The notes: generated by a model from the letters alone, not told the origin. 64,000 bases of DNA from Skermanella pratensis (GCF_008843145.1 NZ_CP030265.1:1223001-1287000), one strand, 5' to 3'. Positions 1 to 10,657 are shown, numbered from the stretch's first letter. Numbers and translations are program-made.

Positions 1-2238
1 TTCGAGGCGGAGGACTATTTCCCGAACCTGGGCGGCGGGCCGTGCTGGCTGTCGTTCACCGCCGCACCGCTGTTCGACGAGGACGGCGTGATCATCGGCG
101 CGATCGAGACCTTGCAGGACATCACCGGCCGGCGCAACGCGGAGGCGGCGCTGCATGCCGGTGAACGGCGTTTCCGCGAACTGTTCGCCAGCATGCGGGA
201 CGGCATCGTGATCTTCGCCCCCCACGACGACGGCCGCGACTTCGTGCTGGCCGACATCAACCCGGCGGCCGAGTCGCTCTACCGCATGTCGCGCAGCCGC
301 GCGCTGGGACGCCGGCTGCCGGAGGTGCTGGCCTTTCCGGCCCAGCCGGGGACCACGGCCGGCCAGGCGGCGGAACTGGTCGAGGCGGTCCGGCGGGTCT
401 GGCGCTCGGGCGTGCCGGAAAGCCTGATGACGGTCCACCTGGATTCCGGCGGCAACCCGCTGGACTGCCGGCACAACCGCCTGGTCCGGCTGCCTACATC
501 CGAGGTCGCCTGCCTGTCGGAGGACATCACCGACCGGCAACGCAGCCAGGCCGAGCAGGAGATGGTGGCCAGCGTGTTCCGGCACACGGTCGAGGGCATC
601 TTCGTGACCGACTCCGACGGCACCATCATTTCCGTCAACCCCGCCTTCACCCAGATCACCGGCTACGAGGCGGGGGAAGTGGTCGGGCGGTCGTCGCGGC
701 TGCTGCGGTCCCCCCTCCAGGAAGAGGCCTTCTTCGACGAGCTGTGGTCCCGGCTGGAGACCGAGGGGAGCTGGCAGGGCCAGATCTGGAACCGCCGAAA
801 GAACGGCGAGAACTTCCTGGAGTGGGTGACGATCACCCAGGTGCTCGACGCGACCGGGCGGCCGTACCGTTACGTCGCCATCTTCAACGACATCACCGAC
901 CTGCACCGCAAGGACGAGCAGATCAAGCACCAAGCCTACCACGATGCCCTGACCGGCTTGCCCAACCGGCTGCTGCTGGCCGACCGGATCGAGCAGGCCG
1001 TGGCGCTCGCCAGGCGCCAGGACCACGGCGTGGCGCTGCTGTTCATCGACCTGGACCATTTCAAGACGATCAACGACTGCCATGGCCATGACATGGGCGA
1101 CAGGCTGCTGGTCGAGGTGGCCCGGCGGCTGAAGTCGTGCGTGCGCGAAAGCGACACGGTGGCCCGCCTGGGCGGCGACGAGTTCATCGTCGTGGTGGCC
1201 GACGCCGACGTGGCGGAGGCGCTCCCCAGGTCTGCCAGCGCATCCTGAAGGCCCTGCGCGCGCCGTTCTCGCTGCCTCCGGTGGAGTTGGTGACCGCCAG
1301 CATCGGGATCAGCCTTTTCCCCAACGACGGGGGCGATGCCGATACCCTGCTGAAGCACGCCGACATCGCGATGTACGAAGCGAAGCGCCGCAGCCGCAAC
1401 ACGATCAGCTTCTTCACCTCCGAGATGACGCGGACCATGATGCGGCGCCTGGAGTTGGAGAACGACCTGCGCCGGGCGATCGAGCACGACGAGCTGGAGG
1501 TCCATTACCAGCCCAAGGCCGATATCCTGAACGGCGCCGTCTATGGCATGGAGGCGCTGGTCCGCTGGTTCCACCCGACCCGGGGCATGGTGCCGCCCGA
1601 CGAGTTCATCCCCGTGGCGGAGGAGATCGGCATGATCGTGCCGATCGGCGAATGGGTGCTCCGCACGGCGTGCCGGGACGCCGCGGAGCTGCGCCGGCAG
1701 GGAATCCCGATGCATCTCTCGGTTAACCTGTCCATGCGGCAGTTCCGCGAGGCGGATCTGTCGAGCGGATCGCCGCCATCATAGGGGAGATCGGGCTGGA
1801 CCCGTCGTTCCTGGAGCTGGAGCTGACCGAGTCGATCCTGATGACCGAGGCCGCCCAGAGCATCGCGGCGCTCAACGAGATCAAGCGGCTCGCATCACGC
1901 TGTCGATCGACGATTTCGGCACGGGTTATTCCAGCCTCAGCTACCTGACCAAGCTGCCGATCGACATCCTCAAGATCGACCGGAGCTTCATCCAGCATTG
2001 CGGCCACGACGGCAACAGCGCCACGGTGGTGTCCGCGATCATCAACCTCGCGGACCAGCTCGGCCATTCCGTGTGGCCGAGGGGTAGAGACGGTTGCCCA
2101 GCTGGCATTCCTGCGGGAGCGCCGTGCAGCAGGATACAGGGGTACCTGGTCGGCAAGCCGGTCCCGCTGCACACCTTCGTGGCGCAGCTGGACCGCTGGC
2201 GCAAGATTGCGGTCGCGCTGGCGAACCCGATCATCTAA
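1..2238 (+). pseudogene. PAS-GGDEF-EAL c-di-GMP turnover protein, 5' end outside window, multiply frameshifted
   Basis: The reading frame is open from base 1, so the gene starts upstream. In order it shows PAS segments, a diguanylate cyclase domain ending in RLGGDEF near 1170-1190, and an EAL phosphodiesterase domain (MEALVRW near 1550, LTESILM near 1830, DDFGTGYSSL near 1910, LKIDRSF near 1970). Family knowledge: such proteins make and/or degrade c-di-GMP. The protein is continuous only if the frame changes near 1225, 1760, 1890 and about three times between 2065 and 2135. Each change fits one missing base. All signature motifs are intact between the shifts, so this may be poor base calling at a contig edge rather than real decay. 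The last frame ends at 2238. Confidence 0.8.
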
Positions 2239-2277
2239 GAGGCTTGCCCTGTCAAGGCAATTTCCTCCGGAGCGACG

Positions 2278-2910
2278 ATGCCTCATTCACGGGCGAGACA
2301 CCCTGCCGTAACCACCCTGCCGGCCGTCTCGGAAGAGAATCCCTGGAAGACCTGAGCAGCGAGGTCCGCTACGAGAACAAGTGGATCCGCGTCACCGAGC
2401 ACCAGGTGGTCAACCCGTCGGGCAACCCCGGGATCTACGGCGTGGTCCAGTTCAAGAACGTCGCCATCGGCGTGCTGCCGGTCGACTCCGAGGGCTGCGT
2501 CCATCTGGTCGGGCAGTACCGCTATTCGCTGAACGCCTATAGCTGGGAAATGCCGGAGGCGCGGCGCGCCGGACATGCCGCCGATCGAGGAGGCCAAGCG
2601 CGAGCTGCGGGAGGAGACCGGGCTGGTGGCGCGCCATTGGCTGGAGCTTCTGCCGATCCACACCTCCAACAGCATCTGCGACGAGCACGGCGTTATCTAT
2701 CTCGCCTGGGACATGGAGCACGCGGAGTCGGAACCGGAGGAGACGGAGCAGCTGACCATCGTCCGGATGCCGTTCGCCAGCGTCGTGGACCTGGTGATGG
2801 AGGGCGTCATCACCGATTCCATGACGGTTGCCGCCGTGTTGAAGGCGCAACTGCTGGCTGAGCGGGGCGCATTGCCGGAAACGCTGTCGAGCCTGATGCT
2901 CCGCCGCTGA
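2278..2910 (+). pseudogene. Nudix hydrolase (ADP-ribose pyrophosphatase-like), two compensating frameshifts
   Basis: ATG at 2278 opens a frame (MPHSRARHPAVTTLPAV) that stops after about 25 codons unless one C is restored near 2351 (ACCTGAGC where ACCCTGAGC is expected). A second shift near 2555-2570 returns to the first frame. The repaired protein is about 210 residues and carries the Nudix box with core REEXGL (EAKRELREETGL, near 2590-2625) plus the upstream QYRYSLNAYSWEMPEG type region seen in ADP-ribose pyrophosphatases. Family role: hydrolysis of nucleoside diphosphate derivatives such as ADP-ribose. It lies 39 bp after the GGDEF-EAL gene. Like that gene it looks functional apart from single-base indels, so sequencing error is a fair explanation. 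Confidence 0.75.
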
Positions 2911-2986
2911 CCGGGACGGCCGGCAGAGGGCCAGGAGGCAATCGAATCAAGCCTGTCCGACCCGCGCCGCCGCGCGCACTCAAGCC

Positions 2987-3015
2987 TGGACAAAAGAAGG
3001 TGGCGCCTATATTCC
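2987..3015 (+). promoter_or_regulatory. Possible sigma70 promoter for maeB
   Basis: TGGACA at 2987-2992 (5 of 6 to consensus) and TATTCC at 3010-3015 are 17 bp apart. They lie about 55 bp before the maeB start, in the only non-coding gap in front of it. The -10 is weak, so this is a candidate only. Confidence 0.35.
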
Positions 3016-3070
3016 GTGCCTCAATCGGGCACGGATGCACCGTCGCCCGTCGTCATGGCCGGGGGGAGCA

Positions 3071-5362
3071 ATGGCTGAAAATCTGCGGGACGCAGCACTC
3101 GATTACCACCGTCAGCCGACGCCCGGAAAAATCGCGGTCACGCCGACCAAGCCGCTGGCGACCCAGCGCGACCTGGCGCTGGCCTACTCTCCCGGCGTCG
3201 CCGCCGCCTGCGAGGCGATCGTCGCGGATCCCGCCGAAGCCAGCACCGTCACCAGCCGGTCCAACCTGGTCGGCGTGATCACCAACGGCACCGCCGTGCT
3301 GGGCCTGGGATCGATCGGGCCGCTGGCCGCCAAGCCGGTGATGGAAGGCAAGGGCGTCCTGTTCAAGAAGTTCGCCGGCATCGACGTGTTCGACATCGAG
3401 CTGGACGAGATGGACCCGGACAAGCTGGTCGAAATCATCGCGGCGATGGAGCCGACCTTCGGCGGCATCAACCTAGAGGACATCAAGGCGCCGGAATGCT
3501 TCTACATCGAGGAGAAGCTGCGCGCCCGCATGAAGATCCCGGTCTTCCACGATGACCAGCACGGCACCGCGATCATCGTCGGCGCGGCGATCCTGAACGG
3601 GCTTCGGGTGGTCGGCAAGCGTATCGAGGACGTCCGGCTGGTCGCGTCCGGCGCCGGCGCCGCGGCGCTGGCCTGCCTGGACCTGCTGGTCGACATGGGC
3701 ATGCCGGTCTCCAACATCACAGTGACCGACATCGTCGGCGTGGTCTACAAGGGCCGCAAAGAGCTGATGGACCCGCGCAAGGAGCGCTACGCGCAGGAGA
3801 CCGACGCGCGCGCCCTGGGCGACGTCATCGCCGGGGCCGACATCTTCCTGGGCCTCTCCGCGCCCGGCGTGCTGAAGCCCGCCATGGTCGAGAAGATGGC
3901 CGCCGATCCGCTGATCCTGGCGCTGGCCAATCCCGTTCCGGAGATCATGCCGGAAGAGGCCAAGGCGATCCGTCCCGACGCGATCCTGGCGACCGGCCGG
4001 TCGGACTACCCGAACCAGGTCAACAACGTCCTGTGCTTCCCCTTCATCTTCCGCGGCGCCCTGGACGTCGGCGCCACCACCATCAACGAGGCGATGAAGA
4101 TCGCCGCCGTCCGCGCCATCGCCGACCTGGCCATGGCGGAGGCGAGCGACGTGGTGGCCTCGGCCTATGGCGACCAGCTCTCCGGCTTCGGCCCGGAGCA
4201 CCTGATCCCCAAGCCGTTCGATCCCCGCCTGATCCTGCAGATCGCGCCCGCGGTGGCCAGGGCCGCCATGGACAGCGGAGTCGCGACCCGGCCGATCGAG
4301 GATTTCGCGGCCTATGAGGACAAGCTCAACGAGTTCGTCTTCCGCTCCGGCCTGCTGATGCGGCCCGTCTTCGTCCGCGCCAAGGAGGACCCGCGCCGCG
4401 TGGTCTATGCCGAGGGCGAGGAGGAGCGGGTGCTGCGCGCCGTCCAGGTGGTGGTGGACGACCGGCTGGCGAAGCCGATCCTGATCGGCCGCCGCGACGT
4501 GGTGATGCGACGGATCGAGAAGGCGGGGCTGCGGATCAGGATCGGCGAGCATGTCGATCTGGTCGATCCGGAGAACGATCCCCGCTACGCCGACTACTGG
4601 AACCTCTACCACCGCCTCATGGAGCGCAGCGGCATCTCGCCGGACGTCGCCCGGACGGTGGTCCGGACCAATACGACCGTGATCGCGGCCCTGATGGTCC
4701 GGCGGGGCGAGGCGGACGCGATGATCTGCGGCACCATCGGCAAGTACCGCAACCACCTGGGCGACATCCGCGACGTGATCGGGCTGCGTCCGGGGGTCCA
4801 CAACCCGGCGGCGCTCAGCGTGCTGATCCTGAACAAGGGCACTTTCTTCATGTGCGACACCTATGTGTCGCCCGACCCGACGGTGCCGGAGATCTCGGAG
4901 ATGACGGCGCTGGCGGCGGAGGAGGTCCGGCGGTTCGGCCTTGCGCCCAAGGTGGCCCTGCTGTCCCACAGCAACTTCGGCAGCCACGACAGCCCGTCCG
5001 CCGTCAAGATGCGCCAGGCGCTGGTCGAGATCACCAAGCGCTGCCCGGACCTGGAGGTCGAGGGCGAGATGCATGCCGACAGCGCCCTGTCCGAGGAGAT
5101 CCGCGCCCGGATCTTCCCGAACTCGCGCCTGAAGGGCAAGGCCAACCTGCTGGTCATGCCCGACCTGGATGCCGCGAACATCGCCTTCAATATGACCAAA
5201 GTGATGGGCGACGGCCTGTCGGTCGGCCCGGTGCTGCTCGGCGTGGCCCAGCCGGCCCATATCCTGACGCCGTCGGTTACGGTCCGGGGCATCGTCAACA
5301 TGTCGGCGCTCGCGACGGTCGATGCCCAGGTCTCTGCCGCGGAAACGGCTTCGAAGCCGTAG
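3071..5362 (+). CDS. maeB: NADP-dependent malic enzyme, MaeB type with C-terminal phosphotransacetylase-like domain
   Basis: The 763-residue product converts malate to pyruvate and CO2 with NADP+, linking the TCA cycle to gluconeogenesis and NADPH supply in the cytosol. The N-terminal half has the malic enzyme signatures: [12 protein letters not shown] with Tyr39, [13 protein letters not shown] with Lys94, [11 protein letters not shown] at 159-169 and the nucleotide-binding SGAGAAAL at 193-200. From about residue 425 the sequence resembles a phosphotransacetylase, which in this family regulates the enzyme (acetyl-CoA response) rather than acting as a transferase. Length matches the usual 750-770. 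An upstream in-frame ATG at 3035 exists, but ATG 3071 follows GGGGGGAGCA and gives the conserved N-terminus [13 protein letters not shown]. Confidence 0.95.
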   Translation: MAENLRDAALDYHRQPTPGKIAVTPTKPLATQRDLALAYSPGVAAACEAIVADPAEASTVTSRSNLVGVITNGTAVLGLGSIGPLAAKPVMEGKGVLFKKFAGIDVFDIELDEMDPDKLVEIIAAMEPTFGGINLEDIKAPECFYIEEKLRARMKIPVFHDDQHGTAIIVGAAILNGLRVVGKRIEDVRLVASGAGAAALACLDLLVDMGMPVSNITVTDIVGVVYKGRKELMDPRKERYAQETDARALGDVIAGADIFLGLSAPGVLKPAMVEKMAADPLILALANPVPEIMPEEAKAIRPDAILATGRSDYPNQVNNVLCFPFIFRGALDVGATTINEAMKIAAVRAIADLAMAEASDVVASAYGDQLSGFGPEHLIPKPFDPRLILQIAPAVARAAMDSGVATRPIEDFAAYEDKLNEFVFRSGLLMRPVFVRAKEDPRRVVYAEGEEERVLRAVQVVVDDRLAKPILIGRRDVVMRRIEKAGLRIRIGEHVDLVDPENDPRYADYWNLYHRLMERSGISPDVARTVVRTNTTVIAALMVRRGEADAMICGTIGKYRNHLGDIRDVIGLRPGVHNPAALSVLILNKGTFFMCDTYVSPDPTVPEISEMTALAAEEVRRFGLAPKVALLSHSNFGSHDSPSAVKMRQALVEITKRCPDLEVEGEMHADSALSEEIRARIFPNSRLKGKANLLVMPDLDAANIAFNMTKVMGDGLSVGPVLLGVAQPAHILTPSVTVRGIVNMSALATVDAQVSAAETASKP

Positions 5363-5450
5363 GCCCGACCGACCGGAACCCGGGCGGAGCGGCCGGGCTC
5401 CGTCCGTTCGACATCGTAACGGCCGAACCGGCAGCGACAAAGAGGGCAGG

Positions 5451-6872
5451 ATGACCGAGGCGGCTCCGGAGATCGAGCGGCCCGAGCCGGTTCGGCCCGG
5501 GCCGGACCGCGACGACGACGCAGAGCACGAGTTCGGGGTCTCTCCCGAGCTCGTCAACGGCGTCCGCGAAAAGCTGCAAGACGGCAGGATCGGCGAGGTG
5601 GAGGCGGTGGTCTCCGACCTTCACGCTGCCGACCTGGCCGACCTTGTGGAGCAGATCGGCCCCGATCACCGGGGCGCTCTGATCGACATCCTGCGCCCCG
5701 GCTTCGACGCGGAGATCTTCGCCTATCTGAGCCCGTCGCTGCGCGAGGTCGTGCTCGGCCAGATGGAGCCCCGCGAGCTGGCGGCCGCGGTCGCCGAGCT
5801 GGAGAGCGACGACGCCATCGACCTGATCCAGGACCTGGACGCCGACCAGCAGCGCGAGATCCTGGAGAACCTGCCGCCGGAAACCCGGGCGCTGGTCGAG
5901 GAGGGCCTGACCTTCCCGGAATACAGCGCCGGCCGCCTGATGTCGCGCGACCTGGTGTCCGTGCCGCAGTTCTGGACCGTCGGCAAGACGCTGGACTATC
6001 TGCGCACCGAGACCGACAACCTGCCCGAAGACTTCTACGACATCTTCATCGTCGACCCGATGCACCGGGTTGTCGGCGCCGTGCCGCTGAGCCGGATCAT
6101 GCGCCAGAAGCGTTCGGTCAAGGTCGGCGACATCCTGACGGAGGACATCCGCACCGTTTCCGCCACCACCGACCAGGAGGAGGTCGCCTTCCTGTTCCGC
6201 CAGTACGGGCTGGTCTCGGCGCCGGTGGTGGACGGCGCCGGCCGCCTGCTCGGCGTGATCACGGTGGACGACGTGGTCGACGTGATCGACGAGGAGGCGG
6301 AGGACGACCTGCTCAAGCTGAGCGGCGTGCCCGATACCGACATCTACCGGGCGGTGCTGGACACCACGCGGTCGCGCTTTTCCTGGCTGTTCGTCAACCT
6401 GCTGACGGCGATCCTGGCGTCGGCCGTGATCGCCGTGTTCGAGGGGACGATCGAGCGGATCGTGGCGCTGGCCGTGCTGATGCCGATCGTGGCGTCCATG
6501 GGCGGCAATGCGGGCACCCAGACGCTGACGGTGACCGTCCGCGCGCTGGCGATGCGCGAGCTGTCCGAGGCCAACGCCCTTCGCGTGGTCACCAAGGAGG
6601 CGCTGGTCGGGACGATCAACGGCGCGCTGTTCGCGGTGATCATCGGGCTGGTGGCCGGGCTGTGGTTCGGGGACCCGCTGCTCGGCATCGTCATCGGATC
6701 GGCGATGGTCATCAACCTGTTCGTCGCCGGCCTGTGCGGGACCTTGATTCCGCTGGGGCTGGCGCGGCTGAAGATCGACCCCGCGGTGGCAAGTGCCGTG
6801 TTCCTGACCACCGTCACCGACGTGATCGGGTTCTTCGCCTTCCTAGGTCTGGCGGCGCTGATCCTGCTGTAG
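5451..6872 (+). CDS. mgtE: Magnesium transporter MgtE
   Basis: This 473-residue protein is a Mg2+ channel of the inner membrane. An N-terminal acidic helical MgtE_N domain (about residues 35-140, repeated VSDLHAADLADL-like motifs) is followed by paired CBS domains (about 145-265, including the DVVDVIDEEAEDD linker). The last ~180 residues form a membrane domain with about five hydrophobic helices, including the conserved PIVASMGGNAGTQTL segment that lines the pore. In the family, the N and CBS domains sense cytosolic Mg2+ and gate the pore. The ATG at 5451 follows AGAGGGCAGG, a good ribosome-binding site. It is 88 bp downstream of maeB. I saw no Mg2+-sensing leader upstream. Confidence 0.93.
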   Translation: MTEAAPEIERPEPVRPGPDRDDDAEHEFGVSPELVNGVREKLQDGRIGEVEAVVSDLHAADLADLVEQIGPDHRGALIDILRPGFDAEIFAYLSPSLREVVLGQMEPRELAAAVAELESDDAIDLIQDLDADQQREILENLPPETRALVEEGLTFPEYSAGRLMSRDLVSVPQFWTVGKTLDYLRTETDNLPEDFYDIFIVDPMHRVVGAVPLSRIMRQKRSVKVGDILTEDIRTVSATTDQEEVAFLFRQYGLVSAPVVDGAGRLLGVITVDDVVDVIDEEAEDDLLKLSGVPDTDIYRAVLDTTRSRFSWLFVNLLTAILASAVIAVFEGTIERIVALAVLMPIVASMGGNAGTQTLTVTVRALAMRELSEANALRVVTKEALVGTINGALFAVIIGLVAGLWFGDPLLGIVIGSAMVINLFVAGLCGTLIPLGLARLKIDPAVASAVFLTTVTDVIGFFAFLGLAALILL

Positions 6873-7108
6873 GGCGTGTCAGCCTAGAGGGCTTGTCTGC
6901 ACCGGGCGAACGGCCCATCCGACGCCACCGCCCCGGCGCATCGACCTTCCGAAGTACAGGTCCGGAAGAGGATTGGCATTCAAACAGCCTTGGGTTGTAC
7001 GGTGCGGCGTCACCTGAGCCACCGGACTGATCGGCAGCGACTGTAGAAACCCGACGGCATCAAGGCCCTCAGTTCCCCCGATGCCGCGCCGCAATCGGAT
7101 GCACTGCG

Positions 7109-9205
7109 ATGGACGACGAACCCGAACAGCCTGGGGAATCGAACCGAAGCGCATTTCGAACGCTTCCGCAGGATGAGATCGTTGAGATACTTCGACGGCA
7201 TCATGAATGGATCGAAGCCGGAGGGCGTCGAGGGGCGCCGGCCGACCTCTCCCGGGTCGCCTTGGCCGGTTTCGATCTCGCCGGCGCAGTCTTGTCGGAG
7301 GCCAAGCTCGCCGGCGCCGATCTCCGAGGCGCGATCCTGGCGAGGGCAGACCTTGGAGGCGCCGACCTGACGGGCGCGGACTTGCGGAATGCCGATTTGA
7401 GCCGGGCGAACCTCGAAACGCCGGCCGTATCGGTCAGGCGCATCGGGGAGGGCGGCCGTGGCGGGTCCAAGTCCCCGGACCGCCCGCTTGGAAGCAGGGA
7501 TCCCGAACCGACCTGCCTAACCGGAGCGAAGCTTCAAGGCGCCCAGCTATGCGACGCCAAGCTTGCCGATGTCTGTGGTCTTCTTTCGGGATCGCTGGCC
7601 GGAGCGGACCTTTCCAATGCCAAATTGCCCGACGACATCGCCAGGTTCGACGGCCTCGAGAACGTCGCCGAGACCTCCAGGAACGCCGCCACGGTCTTCT
7701 TCGGGCTTCTGGGGGCGTGCCTCTACTCGGGTCTGACGATCGCCACGACCACCCATGCCGGACTTGTCGTCGGCACGGACGACCTGACCCTTCCGATCAT
7801 CGGCGCGCCCATCCCGACGACGGAGTTCTACTTCGCCGCTCCGGTGATGCTTCTAATGATATATGTCTACTTCCATCTTTACCTGGAGCGGTTGTGGGTC
7901 GGCCTCGCCACGTTGCCGGCCGTGTTTCCGGACGGAAGGACGCTCGACGAGAAGGCTTATCCCTGGATCTGCAACACCGTTGCCCGAGCGCATTTCAGGC
8001 TCCTGGCGCCGCGGCGGGGCCCGATGACGAAGCTGGAGTATTTCGTGACGGTCGCGTTGGGATGGTTCGTGGTTCCGGTCACTTTGGCTTACTTCTGGCT
8101 CGGGTACCTGCCCACGCACCACTGGCCGGTGACCTGGGTCCACGTGGCCCTGACGGGGGCCGCCTTGGGGTTCGGCATCTATTCGTACCATGTCGCCGTG
8201 CGGACGCTCAGGGGCGAGGCGGTCGATGCGAACCGTGCGGGCACAAGGACGACCATCATGACCTTGGGCCTCTGGACGATGTTCGTCGGCGCCTTCGTCC
8301 TGATGACGATGACCACCAGGTGGATCCACGATCAACCGCTTGCAGGCGATCCGTCCGGCAGCACGCGATTCGGGAGGTTTACCCACTCGCTGCTTGGAGA
8401 CTGGACGTATCTGGACATACGGGGAGCCGACATATCGGTGAAGCCGGCGAACTGGAACGGGGCGACCGACGCTCGTTTCGCGCTCGTCAAGGGTGCTGAT
8501 CTTCAGGGGGCGGATCTCCGGCACATGTCTGCGGAAGGAGCATTCTTCGCCAAGGCGCGGCTCCATGGGGCCGATCTCCGGGGGGCCAGGCTCGCCCTCG
8601 CGGATTTCCGGCAGGCGGTGTTCACGGCGAGGGAAGCTTCCGGTCAGAACGCGATGACCGCCCAGGCGGCCTCCGCGCAACAGGCGCGGCCCGAGGTCGG
8701 CTGCTTCGACGGGCGGAATTCCGCCAACCTCCGCGGTGCCGACATCTGGAGGGCCGACCTGCGGGAAACCGAACTTTGCGGGGCCGACCTGGGGCGGGCG
8801 ATACTCGTGCAGGCGAAGCTCTCGGGCGCCGACCTTCGCAAGGCCAATCTGGAGGGGGCCAACCTCGCGGGCGCCGATCTCTCGCCCATCGAGTCCGAGA
8901 CATTCGGGATCAGGCGCGCAGACCTTTCGATGGCTCTCCTCAAGGGAGCCGACCTCCGAGGAGCCAACCTTCAGGGAGCCATTCTCCGGGGGGTCGATCT
9001 GCGCGACGCCGACCTTACGGGGGTGATGAATCTCCTCCCGGAACAGCTGAGGGAAGCCTGTATCAACGAAAAGACGGCGCTTCCTTCGGGGTTCTGGAAA
9101 GAGATGGGATCAGTGGCCGGGTCTTGTGGGTATCCCCGTGGGAGTGACGCGGATACGCCTACCGCCGAACTCGACCAGGACGGCGAGCAGGGCACTCCAC
9201 CCTGA
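7109..9205 (+). CDS. Pentapeptide-repeat membrane protein (repeat - ~5 TM helices - repeat)
   Basis: The 698-residue protein has two blocks of A(D/N)LxX pentapeptide repeats: about residues 45-190 (AGADLRGAILARADLGGADL and following) and about 435-665 (ADLQGADL, ADLRKANLEGANLAGADL, ADLRGANLQGAIL). Between them lie about five hydrophobic segments (roughly 195-217, 235-260, 310-335, 343-362, 382-402). Pentapeptide blocks fold as right-handed beta helices. Both blocks therefore probably face the same or opposite sides of a membrane depending on helix count. No enzymatic motif is visible and no function can be assigned. The gene stands alone, 236 bp after mgtE and convergent with the HAD gene. 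Codon use seems slightly less extreme in GC than its neighbours. It could be a membrane scaffold or sensor. Confidence 0.85.
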   Translation: MDDEPEQPGESNRSAFRTLPQDEIVEILRRHHEWIEAGGRRGAPADLSRVALAGFDLAGAVLSEAKLAGADLRGAILARADLGGADLTGADLRNADLSRANLETPAVSVRRIGEGGRGGSKSPDRPLGSRDPEPTCLTGAKLQGAQLCDAKLADVCGLLSGSLAGADLSNAKLPDDIARFDGLENVAETSRNAATVFFGLLGACLYSGLTIATTTHAGLVVGTDDLTLPIIGAPIPTTEFYFAAPVMLLMIYVYFHLYLERLWVGLATLPAVFPDGRTLDEKAYPWICNTVARAHFRLLAPRRGPMTKLEYFVTVALGWFVVPVTLAYFWLGYLPTHHWPVTWVHVALTGAALGFGIYSYHVAVRTLRGEAVDANRAGTRTTIMTLGLWTMFVGAFVLMTMTTRWIHDQPLAGDPSGSTRFGRFTHSLLGDWTYLDIRGADISVKPANWNGATDARFALVKGADLQGADLRHMSAEGAFFAKARLHGADLRGARLALADFRQAVFTAREASGQNAMTAQAASAQQARPEVGCFDGRNSANLRGADIWRADLRETELCGADLGRAILVQAKLSGADLRKANLEGANLAGADLSPIESETFGIRRADLSMALLKGADLRGANLQGAILRGVDLRDADLTGVMNLLPEQLREACINEKTALPSGFWKEMGSVAGSCGYPRGSDADTPTAELDQDGEQGTPP

Positions 9206-9232
9206 ATCAGGGCGGGTAAGGGCCGGCGCCGG

Positions 9233-10123
9233 TTACCAGCGAAGCGTCGGCAGGGCGGCGCGCGGGCGCCTGCCCGCGGCGGCGCAGAGGGCCGCCAGCC
9301 GTCCGGGATCGGGCGCTTCGCCCCGCGTGGTGCCGAGATCCCGGCAATGGAGCCCGCCGGTAACCAGGACCGAATCCAGTCCGGCAGCCTCGGCCCCGGC
9401 CAAGTCGGTCGCCAAGTTGTCGCCGATCGCGAGGATGCGGCTGCGGTCGCCGATCCCGAGCAAGGCGAGGCAGCGGTCGTAGAGGTCGCCGAAGGGCAGG
9501 CCGCAGTAGTCCACCTCGCCTCCCAGGTCGGCATAGCGCCGGGCCAGGGCGCCGCCGCCCGGAAGGCGGTCGCCGCCGGCCAGGATCCAGCGCTCCGGAT
9601 CGGCGCACAGCATCGGAAGTTCAGCCCGCGCGCAGATCCTCAGCACTTCCTCGTAATCCGCGAGGCTTTCCTCGACGTCGTTCAAGCCGGTGCACAGGAC
9701 GAATTGGGCGAGATAGGGTTGATCGACCGCTTCCATGTCCAGCCCGTGGATCAGTTCGGCATCCCGGATCGGCCCGAAATGCAGGCAGGCCGTCCCAAGG
9801 TCCTCGAGCCACGGTTCCGGCCTGTGGCGCAGCCACTGGTGCGTCAGTTCGCCCGACGTGAGCAGGTGGTCGAACAGCCCGGGCGCCAGCCCCATGGAAT
9901 CGAGCAGGCGCGCCGCCGATGCGTTGCGGCGCGCTTGGTTGGTCAGCAGGAAGATCCGCTTGCCGGCGGCTTTGAGGCTCTCCAGCGCCCGCAAGGCCTC
10001 GGGATAGGCCGCCGAGCCGTCGTGGAGCACGCCGCCGGCGTCGATGACGAAGGCGTCGTAGTCGTCGGCCAGCCGGGCGAGCCCGCCCAGCAGCGGGATG
10101 TCTTCATGCGTGCTGTCGGCCAT
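9233..10123 (-). CDS. HAD superfamily class IIA hydrolase (TIGR01459-like)
   Basis: The 296-residue product shows the class IIA HAD layout: motif I as VIDAGGVLHDG near residues 26-36 (presumed nucleophile Asp28), motif II LLTNQARR, a cap domain, and the C-terminal IGDNLATDLAGAEAAGLDSVLVTGG. The residue two after the nucleophile, Asp in most HAD phosphatases, is Gly here; related alphaproteobacterial proteins often have Trp (DxWGVLHDG). Substrate unknown. A longer frame reaches 10252, but ATG 10123 (MADSTHEDIPLL) gives a normal family length. It converges with the pentapeptide gene, with only 27 bp between the stops. Confidence 0.85.
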   Translation of the reverse strand: MADSTHEDIPLLGGLARLADDYDAFVIDAGGVLHDGSAAYPEALRALESLKAAGKRIFLLTNQARRNASAARLLDSMGLAPGLFDHLLTSGELTHQWLRHRPEPWLEDLGTACLHFGPIRDAELIHGLDMEAVDQPYLAQFVLCTGLNDVEESLADYEEVLRICARAELPMLCADPERWILAGGDRLPGGGALARRYADLGGEVDYCGLPFGDLYDRCLALLGIGDRSRILAIGDNLATDLAGAEAAGLDSVLVTGGLHCRDLGTTRGEAPDPGRLAALCAAAGRRPRAALPTLRW

Positions 10124-10407
10124 GGTCGCTGTTCCCGGCTGGATGAAAAGTCGGGGCAGTGTCCCATGCCGGCCGTTGCGGACGGGTAGCCTTGGTGTCG
10201 CACCCGGCTTGCCCGAAAGATGGGGTTGGTCCCGGGGCGTTCCCGTGGCCATATCTTATGGTGGTTTCGGAAGCTTCGGTCGCCGGGCGTGCGCAACGAA
10301 CGATCCGGCATCCTGTTAGGCGGTGGTTAGGGGCTTCTTCAGGATGACTGCATCAAAGTGAGCCGGAGGCGGTTGCAAGCCCGCGCTGGGAGGGGACGGA
10401 CAGCATT

Positions 10408-10656
10408 ATGGTATTCTTTTCCATCATGGCCCATCAGGCCTACGCCTGTGCGGCCTTCTGGACGTACAGCGCCGAGATGACCCTGGCCATGTACAAGTGC
10501 GTCAACACCTCCATGGACGTTTATCTCTCGACCCTGGCGGGAACGAACGTTCCCGTCCGCTTCACCGACAAGGAGGGGCGCCTGTCGGGCGAGGGCAGGA
10601 GCGCGGACGTGATCCCGTTTCCGTTCCATCGGCTGGGCTCGACCCGCGCCAAGTGA
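10408..10656 (+). CDS. Small hypothetical protein, 82 residues
   Basis: An ATG at 10408 follows GGGAGGGGAC by about 10 bases, so translation is plausible. The product begins with a short hydrophobic stretch and contains two Cys and several Tyr. It then turns polar (TDKEGRLSGEGRSADVIPFPF). I do not recognise it. The 284 bp upstream, between this ORF and the HAD gene, show no other gene. It converges with rpoH, 33 bp away. Confidence 0.4.
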   Translation: MVFFSIMAHQAYACAAFWTYSAEMTLAMYKCVNTSMDVYLSTLAGTNVPVRFTDKEGRLSGEGRSADVIPFPFHRLGSTRAK

Positions 10657-10657
10657 C

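Noticed and set aside
5363-5450. M-box or other Mg2+ riboswitch before mgtE
   Set aside because: The gap is 88 bp, too short for an M-box, and only a weak CGGAGC/GCTCCG stem is present.
3473-5557. Long minus-strand open frame (694 aa) across maeB
   Set aside because: It is the antisense shadow of a strongly conserved gene in GC-rich DNA, with Arg/His-rich low-complexity translation and no family match.
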